Shown: positions 54,765 to 63,448, numbered from the stretch's first letter. The stretch: 64,000 nt of DNA from Streptosporangium saharense (GCF_014203715.1 NZ_JACHJP010000008.1:124001-188000); one strand, 5' to 3'. Program-made: numbers and translations. Notes: a model not told the origin generated them from the sequence alone.

Positions 54765-55286
54765 ATGCAGCAAGCGGCCATTGACCGGGTGAGGCTGGTT
54801 TTCACCCTGCTCGACGCCAACGGCACCGGCTACCTGGAGGCCGGTGACTTCGAGCTCATGGCGAAGCGGGTCATCACGGCATCCCCCGACTCCGGCGACG
54901 ATGCGAAGGCCGCCCTCCTGGCCGCCTTCGGGCGCTACTGGACCACCCTGTCCGCCGAGCTGGACGCCAACCGCGACGGTCGCATCAGCTTCGACGAGTA
55001 CGTCGCGTGCGTGCTCTCCCCCGAGCGCTTCGACGAGGCGATCGGCGAGTTCGCCGAGGCGCTGGCCGCGCTGGGCGACCCGGACGGCGACGGCCTCATC
55101 GGGCGGCGCGACTTCGCGGCGCTCATGACGGCCATCGGCTTCGCGCCGGGGAACATCGAGGCGCTCTTCGACGCCTTCGGCCCCTCCGCCGCCGACCAGA
55201 TCCCCGTCCCGGTCTGGGCCACCGGCATCAAGGACTACTACAGCCCAGAGAAGACCGGCATCCCCGGCGACCACCTGGTCGGATAA
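54765..55286 (+). CDS. EF-hand calcium-binding protein (calerythrin-like)
   Basis: 173 residues from ATG 54765 with AAAGGTGG upstream. Three good EF-hand loops: DANGTGYLEAGD, DANRDGRISFDE and DPDGDGLIGRRD. A fourth, DAFGPSAADQIP, is degenerate. The four-hand layout is that of calerythrin/sarcoplasmic-type calcium buffers of actinomycetes. Such proteins buffer or sense Ca2+ in the cytoplasm. It heads a four-gene run with a dehydrogenase, a hydrolase and a methyltransferase. Confidence 0.85.
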   Translation: MQQAAIDRVRLVFTLLDANGTGYLEAGDFELMAKRVITASPDSGDDAKAALLAAFGRYWTTLSAELDANRDGRISFDEYVACVLSPERFDEAIGEFAEALAALGDPDGDGLIGRRDFAALMTAIGFAPGNIEALFDAFGPSAADQIPVPVWATGIKDYYSPEKTGIPGDHLVG

Positions 55287-55338
55287 CCCTCCGCGAAGAT
55301 CAACAACGTCCGGCCTTCGTCGACACCAGGAGCAGCAG

Positions 55339-56397
55339 GTGGAACCAGTCATAGGACTCGCCGTCGGCCAGGGGACGGGCCCCGAGCTCGCGGCCGTCTT
55401 CGAACGGGTGCTGAACAGAATCGCCGACACGTACTCCGTCGGCATCGACCTCACCCGGTCGGAAAGGCTCTACCACTCGTACTCGTCGCTGAAGGCCGGC
55501 GCCGGGGTCGAGCGGATCCGCGAGCTGACGCGGCAGGACGCCGACCACTACGCGGAGTTCTGCCGCACGCGGGCCGCCCTCGGCGTCCCGGCCGTCTTCC
55601 GCACGGCCATCAACGCCCAGTCCCTCTACCTCGTCCGCCAGCGCCTGCGGGCCGTGAAGGTCGACGTCATCGGCCCTCCCGAGACGTCGTTGCTGCTGGT
55701 CAGGGACGAGGCCCAGGGCTTCTACACCGGCGAAAACACTCACAGTCCCGACTCCCTCGTCCGCACCATGGCGTTCAGCCGAGAGATCACCGAGCAGATC
55801 ATCGCCTTCGCCGTACGGCGCGCACGGCAGGAGTGGCCGGACGGCGGCGCCGAGCGGATCATCATGGCCTACAAGTTCCACCTGCTCGACGGCGCCCTCG
55901 ACGCGTGGGTCGCCGAGAGCGCCGCGCGGCACGGCGTCGAGATCGACCTGTTCCAGCCGGACACGGTCAACCGCAACCTGATCGAGTACGGCCCGCGCCC
56001 CCGCACGATGATCATCGCGGGCAACGAGTGGGCCGACATCATGCACGTGGTCCTGCTCGACCGCTTCGGCTCCGAGCGCCAGGAGAACCGCTGCACCGAG
56101 AACGTCTACCTGCATCCCGACGCCGCCGGGCTGGTCGAGTACCAGACCGTGCACGGCTCGGCCGACGACCTCGCGGGCAAGGACACGGTCAACCCGGTGG
56201 CGACCGTACGGGCGGCGGCGGCCATCGCCGAGCGGCACGCGGGCTGTGCCGGAGCGGTGCGGATGGTCGAGCGGGGTCTTGAGACCCTCGGCCGTCAGGG
56301 CGTCGCCACCCCCGACCTCGGCGGCAGGCACTCCACGACCGCCGTGGTCGAGGCGCTGCTCGACGCGCTGGAGCCGGTCGCGCTGGCGGAGCCGTGA
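55339..56397 (+). CDS. Isocitrate/isopropylmalate dehydrogenase-family enzyme
   Basis: 352 residues from GTG 55339 with AGGAG upstream. Family features: GQGTGPE in place of GDGIGPE; the substrate loop FYTGENTH (Tyr kept); AYKFHLLDGA with the catalytic Lys; NEWADIMHVVLLDRFGS with the metal-binding Asp residues; and the NAD/NADP adenine loop HGSADDLAGKDTVNP. It should oxidise and decarboxylate a 2-hydroxy acid with a beta-carboxylate. The normal Arg-rich substrate motif is changed, so the substrate is probably not isocitrate or isopropylmalate. The stop overlaps the next gene's GTG. Confidence 0.8.
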   Translation: MEPVIGLAVGQGTGPELAAVFERVLNRIADTYSVGIDLTRSERLYHSYSSLKAGAGVERIRELTRQDADHYAEFCRTRAALGVPAVFRTAINAQSLYLVRQRLRAVKVDVIGPPETSLLLVRDEAQGFYTGENTHSPDSLVRTMAFSREITEQIIAFAVRRARQEWPDGGAERIIMAYKFHLLDGALDAWVAESAARHGVEIDLFQPDTVNRNLIEYGPRPRTMIIAGNEWADIMHVVLLDRFGSERQENRCTENVYLHPDAAGLVEYQTVHGSADDLAGKDTVNPVATVRAAAAIAERHAGCAGAVRMVERGLETLGRQGVATPDLGGRHSTTAVVEALLDALEPVALAEP

Positions 56398-57041
56398 CGG
56401 CGGCGCTGGTGGTCGTGGACCTGCAGAACGACTTCTGCGCCGGTCCCCGGGCCCTGGCCCGCTACCCCGGTGACCCCGCCAGGCTGGAGGTCGTCGCGAA
56501 GAACGCCGCGTTGGCCGTCGAGCGGGCACGGGCGCAGGGCACCGAGGTGGTCTTCGTCCGGTTCGTCGGCGACGTCGAGCACCAGGGGCCGAGCTGGCGG
56601 CGCAGGGACCGCGCGCTTGGCAAGCGGCCCAAGTGCCTTGAGGGCTCCTGGGGCGCGGAGTTCCGTACGGTGTCACCCGCGCCGGGAGAGCGGATCTTCA
56701 CCAAGCGGGCGTGCTTCGACGCCTTCCTCAGCGAGGGGTTCGAGCACCACCTCCGCAGCCGTGGCGTCGAGCGCATCGTCCTCGCCGGTCTCTACGCCGA
56801 CGTCTGCGTGGACTCCACCGCCAGGACCGCCTTCCAGAAGGGGTTCCACATCACGGTGCTGACCGACTGCACCACGGGGCTGCACCTGCAGGACGCCGAC
56901 ATCCTGCGCTTCATGCGCGCCCTGTACGGTGCCCACCTCGCCACCAACGACCACCCGTGGACACCGCAGGAAGCAGAGCCTGAGGAGGAGGAAGCATGGA
57001 GGACGTCCGGAATGTCGGGGTCGAGGCGGGCGTCGGGCTGA
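56394..57041 (+). CDS. Isochorismatase/nicotinamidase-family cysteine hydrolase
   Basis: 215 residues. Triad Asp9 (LVVVDLQNDF), Lys104 (IFTKRACF) and Cys138 (YADVCVDSTARTAF). The CxxDSTARTAF pattern and DLQNDFC are of the nicotinamidase/ureidoacrylate amidohydrolase side of the family. The gene overlaps the dehydrogenase by GTGA and runs 46 bases into the methyltransferase gene, so the acidic tail (EAEPEEEEA) may be dispensable. Probable role: hydrolysing an amide or carbamate made or used by the neighbouring enzymes. Confidence 0.8.
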   Translation: MTAALVVVDLQNDFCAGPRALARYPGDPARLEVVAKNAALAVERARAQGTEVVFVRFVGDVEHQGPSWRRRDRALGKRPKCLEGSWGAEFRTVSPAPGERIFTKRACFDAFLSEGFEHHLRSRGVERIVLAGLYADVCVDSTARTAFQKGFHITVLTDCTTGLHLQDADILRFMRALYGAHLATNDHPWTPQEAEPEEEEAWRTSGMSGSRRASG

Positions 57042-57892
57042 CCGCCCTCATGGTGGCCGCCGCTCGGGCGATCGAGACCCACCGGCCTGACTCCCTGGCG
57101 GACGACGCCTACGCCGAGCACTTCGTGCGGGCCGCGGCCGCCTCCGCCGACTGGCCGGTGCGCCCGGCGCAGGTCAGGGGCGGGGAGGCCAACCCCCTGT
57201 GGGGCAGGCTTGGACGCTACTTCGGCCTGCGCACCCGGGTGCTTGACGACTTCCTGCTCCGCGCGGCCCACACGGGCGTCCGGCAGGTCGTCCTGTTCGG
57301 GGCGGGGCTCGACACGCGGGCCTTCCGGATCGACTGGCCACCCGGCCTGGTCGTCTACGAGATCGACCGCGACGGTGTGCTGGCGTTCAAGCACCGGGTG
57401 CTCGACGGTCTCGCCGCCGTTCCGAGGGCCAGGCGCCGTCCGATCGCGGTGGACCTGCGTGACGACTGGGTCCTGCCGCTGGCCGAGGCGGGCTTCGACC
57501 CGGCCGCGCCGACCGCGTGGCTCGCCGAGGGGCTGCTGCTCTACCTCCCGCCGCCCGCCGAGCGGGGCCTCATCGAGAGCGTCGACCGGCTGAGCGCCCC
57601 GGGAAGCGTCCTGGCCTGCGAGGTCAAGCTCGGGCTTGAGTCGCCGCAGGTCCGCTCAAGTCCCGTCTACACCGTGGCCAGGCAGGAGATCGGCGTCGAT
57701 CTCCTGGCCCTGTTCGACGGGGAGCCCCGTCCCGACTCCGTCGGTCATCTGGCGGAGCTCGGCTGGTCGGCCACGGTCCGCACCCCCTTCGACTTCGCCC
57801 GCCACCACGGGCGTGACCTCCTGCCCGTGCCGAACGACTCCCTGGCCAGCAACCGCTGGATCTTCGCCGGAAAACCCGGCGCACACCCCTGA
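56996..57892 (+). CDS. Class I SAM-dependent methyltransferase, LCMT/TIGR00027-like
   Basis: 298 residues from ATG 56996. SAM motif I is VVLFGAGLDTRAFRI, then the acidic VYEIDRDGVLAFK, and AWLAEGLLLYLPPPAERGLI. This is the leucine carboxyl methyltransferase-like family, common in mycobacteria and actinomycetes, which O-methylates carboxylates or hydroxyls of small molecules. It is not the phenylpyruvate C-methyltransferase MppJ type. Last gene of the EF-hand operon. Confidence 0.85.
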   Translation: MEDVRNVGVEAGVGLTALMVAAARAIETHRPDSLADDAYAEHFVRAAAASADWPVRPAQVRGGEANPLWGRLGRYFGLRTRVLDDFLLRAAHTGVRQVVLFGAGLDTRAFRIDWPPGLVVYEIDRDGVLAFKHRVLDGLAAVPRARRRPIAVDLRDDWVLPLAEAGFDPAAPTAWLAEGLLLYLPPPAERGLIESVDRLSAPGSVLACEVKLGLESPQVRSSPVYTVARQEIGVDLLALFDGEPRPDSVGHLAELGWSATVRTPFDFARHHGRDLLPVPNDSLASNRWIFAGKPGAHP

Positions 57893-57909
57893 CCGCCCTC
57901 CCTTTCATC

Positions 57910-57947
57910 GCCCCCGGCCGGTCGATCACCGTCGTCACCCCGGGGGC
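57910..57947 (+). terminator. Possible terminator after the EF-hand operon
   Basis: 8-bp arms GCCCCCGG (57910-57917) and CCGGGGGC (57940-57947), loop of 22 bases. Weak because of the loop length. Confidence 0.35.
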
Positions 57948-57980
57948 TCCGCCCATGCAGGGACGTGCCAACGGCGATCT

Positions 57981-58340
57981 TCAGGTGCCCGTCGAGTGAT
58001 CGTAGTCCTCGAACTCCCAGTGCCCGATGCGGCCGACCTTCTCGGCGAGCTCACTCCACGTCGGGGCGTCGAGCACGGCGATCCGGTCGGCAAGCCAGGC
58101 GGTCACCCGGTCAGGACGGAGTTCGCGCACGAAGAGCCAGTGCCTGCCGATGAGGAAGGGATGGTGGTCGAGCTGCTCGGCGAGGGCGGACGGGGTGCAG
58201 ACGGTCAGCGAGAAGACATCCTCACCCGGCCCGTCCTGCGCGCCGACGTACATCTCCAGGAGTTCGCAGGCGTGGGTCCTGTCGACGGTCCGCCCGTCCT
58301 CAAGATCCACCCACCGGAAGCCACTCACCCGCGCTCTCAT
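57981..58340 (-). CDS. Imm8-like immunity-family protein
   Basis: 119 residues from ATG 58340, overlapping the LysR gene's stop (ATGA). The sequence (FSLTVCTPSALAEQL, RHWLFVRELRPDRVTAWLAD, WEFEDYDH) fits the immunity-8 family, small proteins first seen beside polymorphic toxins. No toxin gene is nearby. Translational coupling to a LysR regulator is unexpected for an immunity gene. It may be an orphan kept against toxins of neighbours. Confidence 0.65.
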   Translation of the reverse strand: MRARVSGFRWVDLEDGRTVDRTHACELLEMYVGAQDGPGEDVFSLTVCTPSALAEQLDHHPFLIGRHWLFVRELRPDRVTAWLADRIAVLDAPTWSELAEKVGRIGHWEFEDYDHSTGT

Positions 58341-59296
58341 CCCCACATCATCCCGCGCGTGTCACCGGCCGCCGCGATGGCTGTGGCCGTACGGACGAAG
58401 GCGGCGACGGCGGGGGAGCGGGAGGTCTGTGGCCAGGCCAGGGTGAGGGTGAGCGGGGGGAGGTCGCGGACGGGCCGGTAGGCGACGCCGGGGCGGGGAT
58501 GCCGCCGGACGACCGAGACGGGAGGGAACCAGACGATGCTTCCCAGCTCGATCAGGTTGAAGATCTGGGCCAGGTCCAGGGTTCTCGACCTGGGCCCGGC
58601 CACCGTCCCGCGCGGACGCCCGCCGGGGTCGCACGGGGCCGGTGTTCGGTACCGCACGCCGAAGTCGTCGGTGGTGCCCGGGGGCAGGTCCTCACGGTCG
58701 GCGGGGGTGCCGTCGGGCAGGATCAGGCCGGACAGGTCGGCCAGGTCCAGGCACGGGCGGGCGGCCAGGGGATCGGTGGCCGCCAGGGCGACCAGCCGGG
58801 GTTCGGTCAGCAGCGGCTCCACGTCGAGACCGTGGTCGTCGAAGGGGGCGGGCAGCAGGGCGACGTCCGCGCTGCCGTCGCGCAGCGCGGGTGCCTGCTC
58901 GCCCCGCCCGCCCAGCACGAGCCGCACCGGCAGGGCCGCCGCCTCCTCCCGGTAGCGGTCGAGGATGCGCGGCAGCAGCCCGCCGTCGTAGTCGGCCTTC
59001 ATCGCGATCCGAAGCTCGGGCTCGGACCGGCCCGCCCGCTGGGCCCGCCGCCCGGCCGCGGTGACCGCGTCGAGCGCGGTCCTGGCGTCGTGGAGCAGGA
59101 CCTCGCCCGCGGGGGTGAGCGCGACCTGGCGGGTGGTGCGCGTCAGCAGCGGCACGCCGAGCTGCCGTTCCAGCTCCCGGATCGCCCGGGAAAGCGGTGG
59201 TTGCGCCATGCCCAGCCGCTCCGCCGCCCGCCCGAAGTGGAGCTCCTCAGCGACGGCCACGAAATACCGGAGCTGCCGGACTTCCAGATCACTCAT
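58337..59296 (-). CDS. LysR-family transcriptional regulator
   Basis: 319 residues. N-terminal HTH (LEVRQLRYFVAVAEELHFGR, AAERLGMAQPPLSRAIRELE) and a periplasmic-binding-like effector domain from about residue 90 (ELRIAMKADYDGGLLPRIL). It is divergent from the NmrA-type gene at 59390 and probably controls it. The start ATG lies at 59296, 93 bases from the divergent start. Confidence 0.9.
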   Translation of the reverse strand: MSDLEVRQLRYFVAVAEELHFGRAAERLGMAQPPLSRAIRELERQLGVPLLTRTTRQVALTPAGEVLLHDARTALDAVTAAGRRAQRAGRSEPELRIAMKADYDGGLLPRILDRYREEAAALPVRLVLGGRGEQAPALRDGSADVALLPAPFDDHGLDVEPLLTEPRLVALAATDPLAARPCLDLADLSGLILPDGTPADREDLPPGTTDDFGVRYRTPAPCDPGGRPRGTVAGPRSRTLDLAQIFNLIELGSIVWFPPVSVVRRHPRPGVAYRPVRDLPPLTLTLAWPQTSRSPAVAAFVRTATAIAAAGDTRGMMWG

Positions 59297-59389
59297 ACCC
59301 GCACGGTATCAATCACCACAAGATCGGTCCTTCAGCTCCGGTGCGGCCCCGGGTTGACTGGCGGACGGCAACCTTTCCAAGGAGTTCTC

Positions 59390-60274
59390 ATGATTGTCAT
59401 CACCGCGCCCACCGGCCAGATCGGCGGGCAGCTCCTCGCCCGCCTGCTGGCCGACGACGAGTCCCTCCGCGTGATCGTCCGCGACGCCGCCCGCCTGCCC
59501 GCCGAGGTGCGCGAGCGTGTCGAGATCGTCGAGGGCTCACATCGCGACCCCGACGTGGTCGCCAAGGCGTTCGACGGCGCCGACGCCGTCTTCTGGCTGG
59601 TGCCGCCCAACCCCCGCTCCGAGAGTCCCGAGGCCGCCTACGTCGACTTCAGCCGCGCGGCGTGCGAGGCGTTCACGGCCCAGGGGGTCGCGCGGGTTGT
59701 CGGCGTCTCCGCTCTCGGCCGGGGTACGGCGGTGGCCGCGCGGGCGGGTCACGTGACGGCGACCCTCGCCCTGGACGACCTGATCGCGAGCACGGGCGTG
59801 GCCTACCGGGCGCTGGCGCTGCCGTCGTTCATGGACAACCTGCTGCGGCAGGTCGAACCGATCAGGGACCACGGCGTGTTCGCCTCGCCGGTCTCCGGGG
59901 ACCTCAGGGCTCCGATCTGCTCGACCGGTGACATCGCCGCGGTCGCCGCGGGACTTCTGCGCGACGGCACCTGGAGCGGTGTCGAGGAGGTCCCGGTGCT
60001 CGGCCCGGAGGACCTCTCCCACGACGACATGGCGCGGATCATGTCCGAGGTGCTGGGACGCCCGATCCGTTTCCAGCGGACTCCGGACGAGGAGTTCAGG
60101 GCCAGACTGGTCGGGTCCGGGATGTCCGCGACCATGGCCCAGAGCCTGCTGGACATGATGCGGGCCAAGGTCGCCGGTCTCGACAACGGCGTGCCCCGTA
60201 CCCCGTTGTCGAGCAGTCCCACGAGCTTCCGTCGCTGGTGCGAGGACGTGCTCAGGCCGGCCGTCCTCGCCTGA
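59390..60274 (+). CDS. NmrA/NAD(P)-binding Rossmann-fold protein
   Basis: 294 residues from ATG 59390 with AAGGAG upstream. The N-terminal dinucleotide motif ITAPTGQIGGQLLARLL (T-G-x-x-G) identifies an atypical short-chain reductase of the NmrA/quinone-reductase kind. It also has VIVRDAARLP, VFWLVPPNP and the C-terminal ILTP-like domain (SGDLRAPICSTGDIAAVAAG). The Tyr-x-x-x-Lys pair is not clear, so it may sense rather than reduce. Likely regulated by the divergent LysR protein. Confidence 0.85.
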   Translation: MIVITAPTGQIGGQLLARLLADDESLRVIVRDAARLPAEVRERVEIVEGSHRDPDVVAKAFDGADAVFWLVPPNPRSESPEAAYVDFSRAACEAFTAQGVARVVGVSALGRGTAVAARAGHVTATLALDDLIASTGVAYRALALPSFMDNLLRQVEPIRDHGVFASPVSGDLRAPICSTGDIAAVAAGLLRDGTWSGVEEVPVLGPEDLSHDDMARIMSEVLGRPIRFQRTPDEEFRARLVGSGMSATMAQSLLDMMRAKVAGLDNGVPRTPLSSSPTSFRRWCEDVLRPAVLA

Positions 60275-60304
60275 GCCGTACGGCCCCGCCACGGTTGAGG
60301 CACT

Positions 60305-60334
60305 TTGATCGAAAGCGTCTGAGGCGCCTATGGT
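60305..60334 (+). promoter_or_regulatory. Promoter of the lipoprotein gene (leaderless)
   Basis: TTGATC (60305-60310), 18-base spacer, TATGGT (60329-60334). The ATG follows six bases later at 60341, so the transcript should start at or near the start codon. Confidence 0.6.
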
Positions 60335-60340
60335 GCGGCT

Positions 60341-60904
60341 ATGCGACGCTTGTGGGTAATTGCGCTGTTGATCGTCGGCATCATGGGCGTCGCGGGATGC
60401 ACGCCCCCCGTGGTCGGGGTGGCCGGGGTCAGCGTCGACGCCGAAGGCCATCCCCTCATCATCCTGGCGTGGTGCGGCGATTCGGCCCCCGAGGGGGTGA
60501 GCGTTTCCCACTACGAGGACACCTCCGGTCCGCTGGGCGCGGTGCCCGGCCCGTCGTCGGACGCGACGACCAAGAGCGACGTGACCTTCGTCGCGCCCTC
60601 CCTGGAGAGACAGAGCGCGTCGGTCCGGTTGGATGCCCCCGACAACGGCTGGGCGGTGGAGCCGGAACCGTTCGTACTGCGCCCCGGCGTGCTCTACAAC
60701 GCCTTCGGCCACCGGGGAAGCGGATCCGGCCAGGTCAACATCGGGAGCGTCAGCTTCTCCATGGAGAGCATGGCGAAGCTGAAGCCGGGGCTGATACTGG
60801 TCCAGCGCTACGACGACACACGCTCTCCGGCCGAGTGGAACGACGTCGTGATCCCCTACGAGGAGTTCGAACGCGAGGGCCAGGACCCGGACAGATGCCG
60901 ATGA
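60341..60904 (+). CDS. Hypothetical lipoprotein
   Basis: 187 residues. Signal peptide with lipobox VAGC (Cys20): LLIVGIMGVAGCTPP. The mature part is a beta-rich domain (HPLIILAWCGDSAPEGVSVS, PFVLRPGVLYNAFG) with a C-terminal acidic/polar segment. One more Cys near the middle and one near the end could pair. I do not recognise the family. Monocistronic, promoter at 60305, terminator at 60940. Confidence 0.75.
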   Translation: MRRLWVIALLIVGIMGVAGCTPPVVGVAGVSVDAEGHPLIILAWCGDSAPEGVSVSHYEDTSGPLGAVPGPSSDATTKSDVTFVAPSLERQSASVRLDAPDNGWAVEPEPFVLRPGVLYNAFGHRGSGSGQVNIGSVSFSMESMAKLKPGLILVQRYDDTRSPAEWNDVVIPYEEFEREGQDPDRCR

Positions 60905-60939
60905 TCACCGTTCCGCCGTACATCCGGATCGTTCAGCCT

Positions 60940-60966
60940 GCCCCGGCGGAGGCTGTCCGCCGGGGC
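60940..60966. terminator. Hairpin between convergent genes
   Basis: 11-bp perfect arms (60940-60950 GCCCCGGCGGA with 60956-60966) and a 5-base loop GGCTG, between the lipoprotein gene and the convergent VOC gene. Confidence 0.65.
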
Positions 60967-60982
60967 CAGGTGTGGCTGAAGG

Positions 60983-61429
60983 TCAGCGGCCCGGGAGGCG
61001 TTGGGTGATCTCCTGGAGGAGCCAGCCGTTGCCGTCGGGGTCGGAGAAGGCGGCGAAGGAGCCGTAGCTGGCGCGTTCCGGGTGGAGGCCGGGGATCCGC
61101 CCACGCTCACCGGCGTGGTGGAAGGCGCCGGTGGCGTCGTGGAACGGGCCGGAGACGGCGACGCCCTGCCCGGTCAGTTCCTTCAGGGCCTGTTCGAGGT
61201 CGGAGACGATCAGGTGGAGCCCCCGGGTCGTGCCGGGCTCCGCCTCGGAGACGCCGTCCCCGAAGATGATCGAGCACGCCGAGCCGGGCGGGGTGACCTG
61301 GACGATCCGGTAGCCGTCGTTGATCGGGAAGTCCGCGTCGAGGCGGAACCCCAGTTGGCGGGTGTAGAAGTCCTTGGCGCGGTCGACGTCGGAGACGGGC
61401 AGGACGACGACTTCGAGCTTCATGTCCAT
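60983..61429 (-). CDS. VOC-superfamily protein (glyoxalase-like)
   Basis: 148 residues. Paired beta-alpha-beta modules: VVVLPVSDVDRAKDFYTRQL and GLHLIVSDLEQALKELTGQG, ending in FAAFSDPDGNGWLLQEITQR. The His and Glu positions of metal-dependent members are partly present (HLIV, QEIT). Two start codons are possible (61429, 61423). The substrate is unknown. It lies 18 bases downstream of the exported hydrolase gene, so the two may be cotranscribed. Confidence 0.8.
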   Translation of the reverse strand: MDMKLEVVVLPVSDVDRAKDFYTRQLGFRLDADFPINDGYRIVQVTPPGSACSIIFGDGVSEAEPGTTRGLHLIVSDLEQALKELTGQGVAVSGPFHDATGAFHHAGERGRIPGLHPERASYGSFAAFSDPDGNGWLLQEITQRLPGR

Positions 61430-61447
61430 GGAGGTGACCTCGGGGTT

Positions 61448-62290
61448 CTAGCGGGTGGCGCGGGCGGCGTCCTCGATGACGTCGGCCACGGTCTTCGGGT
61501 GGGAGACGGCGACGGAGTGGGAGGCGCGGACCTCGGTGATGTGCGCGTGGGCGCGCCTCGACATGAACCGCTGGGCCTCGACGGGGATGTTGAGGTCCTG
61601 GGTGGCGACGACGCTCCAGACGGGCTTGTTCTGCCAGGCGGCGACCTCGGCCTTCTCCTCAAGGGCGGCCTGGGCGATGGGGCGCTGCGTTGCGGCCATC
61701 AGGGCGGCGGTGTCGGCCGGGACGTCGGCGGCGAACTGCTGCCTGAACTTGGCGGTCTTGATGTAGAGGTCGGTTCCGGTGGCGCCGCCGGGCAGGGTGA
61801 AGGGGACGGCGTCGAGGGCGTTGGGCAGGGTCGAGCCCGGATACTTGTTCGTCAGCTCCAGGGCGCTCTCACCCGGGGCGGGCAGGAAGGCGGCGACGTA
61901 GACGAGGGCCTTGACCTGCGGGTCGTTCGCCCCGGCCGTGCTGATGACCGAGCCGCCGTAGGAGTGCCCGACCAGGATCTTGGGGCCTTCGACGTGGTCG
62001 AGGACGCTGCGCAGCGCGGCGGCGTCGCTGGCCGGTCCGCGCAGCGGGTTGGCCGCCGCGATGACGGGATAGCCGTCGCGGCGCAGTTCCTTGATCACGC
62101 CGTTCCAGCTCGCGGCGTCGGCGAAGGCGCCGTGCTCAAGCACGATGGTCGGCTTGGCCTGCTTCTCAACAGAGGTGGCCGCGCTCGCGGTTCCGACGAC
62201 GGCCAGGACGCCGACCGCGACGCCCGCCGTGACCACCGACAGCGCGTTCGCCAGGATCCGCTGCCCACGCACACCCTTGATGTCGGCCAT
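61448..62290 (-). CDS. Exported alpha/beta hydrolase
   Basis: 280 residues from ATG 62290 (AAGGGAACTC upstream). Signal peptide about 1-38 (LSVVTAGVAVGVLAVVGTAS, then AA). Oxyanion segment IVLEHGAFADAASW, nucleophile Ser110 in VGHSYGG, acid in VVATQDLNIP, His in ASHSVAVSHP. This HGAF/GHSYGG subgroup includes esterases related to salicylate-binding-protein-type and EstC-like enzymes. Substrate unknown. It is read from the same strand as a second exported hydrolase 102 bases upstream. Confidence 0.85.
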   Translation of the reverse strand: MADIKGVRGQRILANALSVVTAGVAVGVLAVVGTASAATSVEKQAKPTIVLEHGAFADAASWNGVIKELRRDGYPVIAAANPLRGPASDAAALRSVLDHVEGPKILVGHSYGGSVISTAGANDPQVKALVYVAAFLPAPGESALELTNKYPGSTLPNALDAVPFTLPGGATGTDLYIKTAKFRQQFAADVPADTAALMAATQRPIAQAALEEKAEVAAWQNKPVWSVVATQDLNIPVEAQRFMSRRAHAHITEVRASHSVAVSHPKTVADVIEDAARATR

Positions 62291-62392
62291 GAGAGTTCCC
62301 TTCGAGGAGGTTTGTGCTGTTCCGCCCGGTTGGGCGGCTTCGGCGCCAACTCTCGTCCGGTGGGTGGGTGCCCCACATCCGTCACTTGACGG

Positions 62393-63379
62393 TCAGAGGC
62401 GGGTTACGTCGACCACGGCCTGGGCGAAGGCGGCCGGGGCCTCCTGCGGCACGTTGTGGCCGATACCCCGCAGGGTGCGGTGGTCGTAGGGGCCGGTGAA
62501 CATGTCCCGGTAGGAGATGCCGTCGCCCGGTGCGGTGAAGGGGTCGCGGTCGGCGTCGAGGGTGACGGTCGGCACCTTGATGACCGGGCGCGCGGCGAGC
62601 CGCCTCTCCAGGGCGTCGTAGCGGCGCTCCCCGTCCGCCAGGCTCAGCCGCCAGCGGTAGTTGTGGATCACGATGGCGGCGTAGTCGGGGTTGTCGAAGG
62701 CCGCGGCCGTACGTTCGAAGGTGGCGTCGTCGAACTTCCAGGTCGGGGAGACGGTCTCCCAGACGAGCCGGGTCAGTTCGCGGCGCTTCGTCCTGTCCCG
62801 CATGGCCGTACGGCCCCGCTCGGTGGCGAAGTAGTACTGGTACCACCAGGCGTACTCGGCCCTGGGCGACAGCGGTTCGAGGTTGGCCTCCAGGTTCGTG
62901 ACGAGATAGCCGCTCACCGAGACCAGGGCCCGGCACCGCTGCGGCCACAGGGCCGCGATGATGTCGGCGGTCCTCGACCCCCAGTCGAAGCCCGCGAGCA
63001 CGGCCTTCTCGATCCTGAGAGCGTCCATCAGGGCGACGATGTCGAGGGCGATGGCCGACTGCTGGGCGTTGCGGGCCGTACGGGATGACAGGAAGTGGGT
63101 CGTGCCGTGGCCGCGCAGGTAGGGGACGATCACGCGGTGCCCCCGCGCCGCCAGCAGGGGCGCGACCTCGGCGAAACTGTGGATGTCGTACGGCCAGCCG
63201 TGCAGGCAGATGACCACGGGGCCGTGTGCGGGGCCGACCTCGGCGTAACCGATGTCGAGCAGACCGGCCCTGACCTGCTTCAACGTGCCGAAGGCGGCCG
63301 GTTCCCCGGGGCTTCCCAGGCCCGCGAGTGAGGCGGCGGTCACGCCGAGGACCTTGCCGAAGGTACGCCTGTCGATCAT
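62393..63379 (-). CDS. Epoxide-hydrolase/dehalogenase-like alpha/beta hydrolase with Tat-like leader
   Basis: 328 residues from ATG 63379 with AAGGACTCG upstream. The N-terminus DRRTFGKVLGVTAASLAGLG has the twin-arginine pattern of a Tat signal. The nucleophile is Asp132 in AGFDWGSR, not Ser, placing it with epoxide hydrolases and haloalkane dehalogenases. Also HGWPYD (oxyanion), an acid in DADRDPF and His in IGHNVPQEAP. It probably hydrolyses an epoxide or C-halogen bond outside the membrane. Confidence 0.85.
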   Translation of the reverse strand: MIDRRTFGKVLGVTAASLAGLGSPGEPAAFGTLKQVRAGLLDIGYAEVGPAHGPVVICLHGWPYDIHSFAEVAPLLAARGHRVIVPYLRGHGTTHFLSSRTARNAQQSAIALDIVALMDALRIEKAVLAGFDWGSRTADIIAALWPQRCRALVSVSGYLVTNLEANLEPLSPRAEYAWWYQYYFATERGRTAMRDRTKRRELTRLVWETVSPTWKFDDATFERTAAAFDNPDYAAIVIHNYRWRLSLADGERRYDALERRLAARPVIKVPTVTLDADRDPFTAPGDGISYRDMFTGPYDHRTLRGIGHNVPQEAPAAFAQAVVDVTRL

Positions 63380-63448
63380 GTCGAGTCCTTACATGGGAGA
63401 CGGGTGGACCTCCCTCACTGTCATCCCGTGATGATCAAGGCGCATCAG

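Noticed and set aside
56996..57892. Methyltransferase as an MppJ-like phenylpyruvate C-methyltransferase
   Set aside because: Its motifs are those of the LCMT/TIGR00027 O-methyltransferase group, and it lies in the EF-hand operon rather than with the mpp-like genes.
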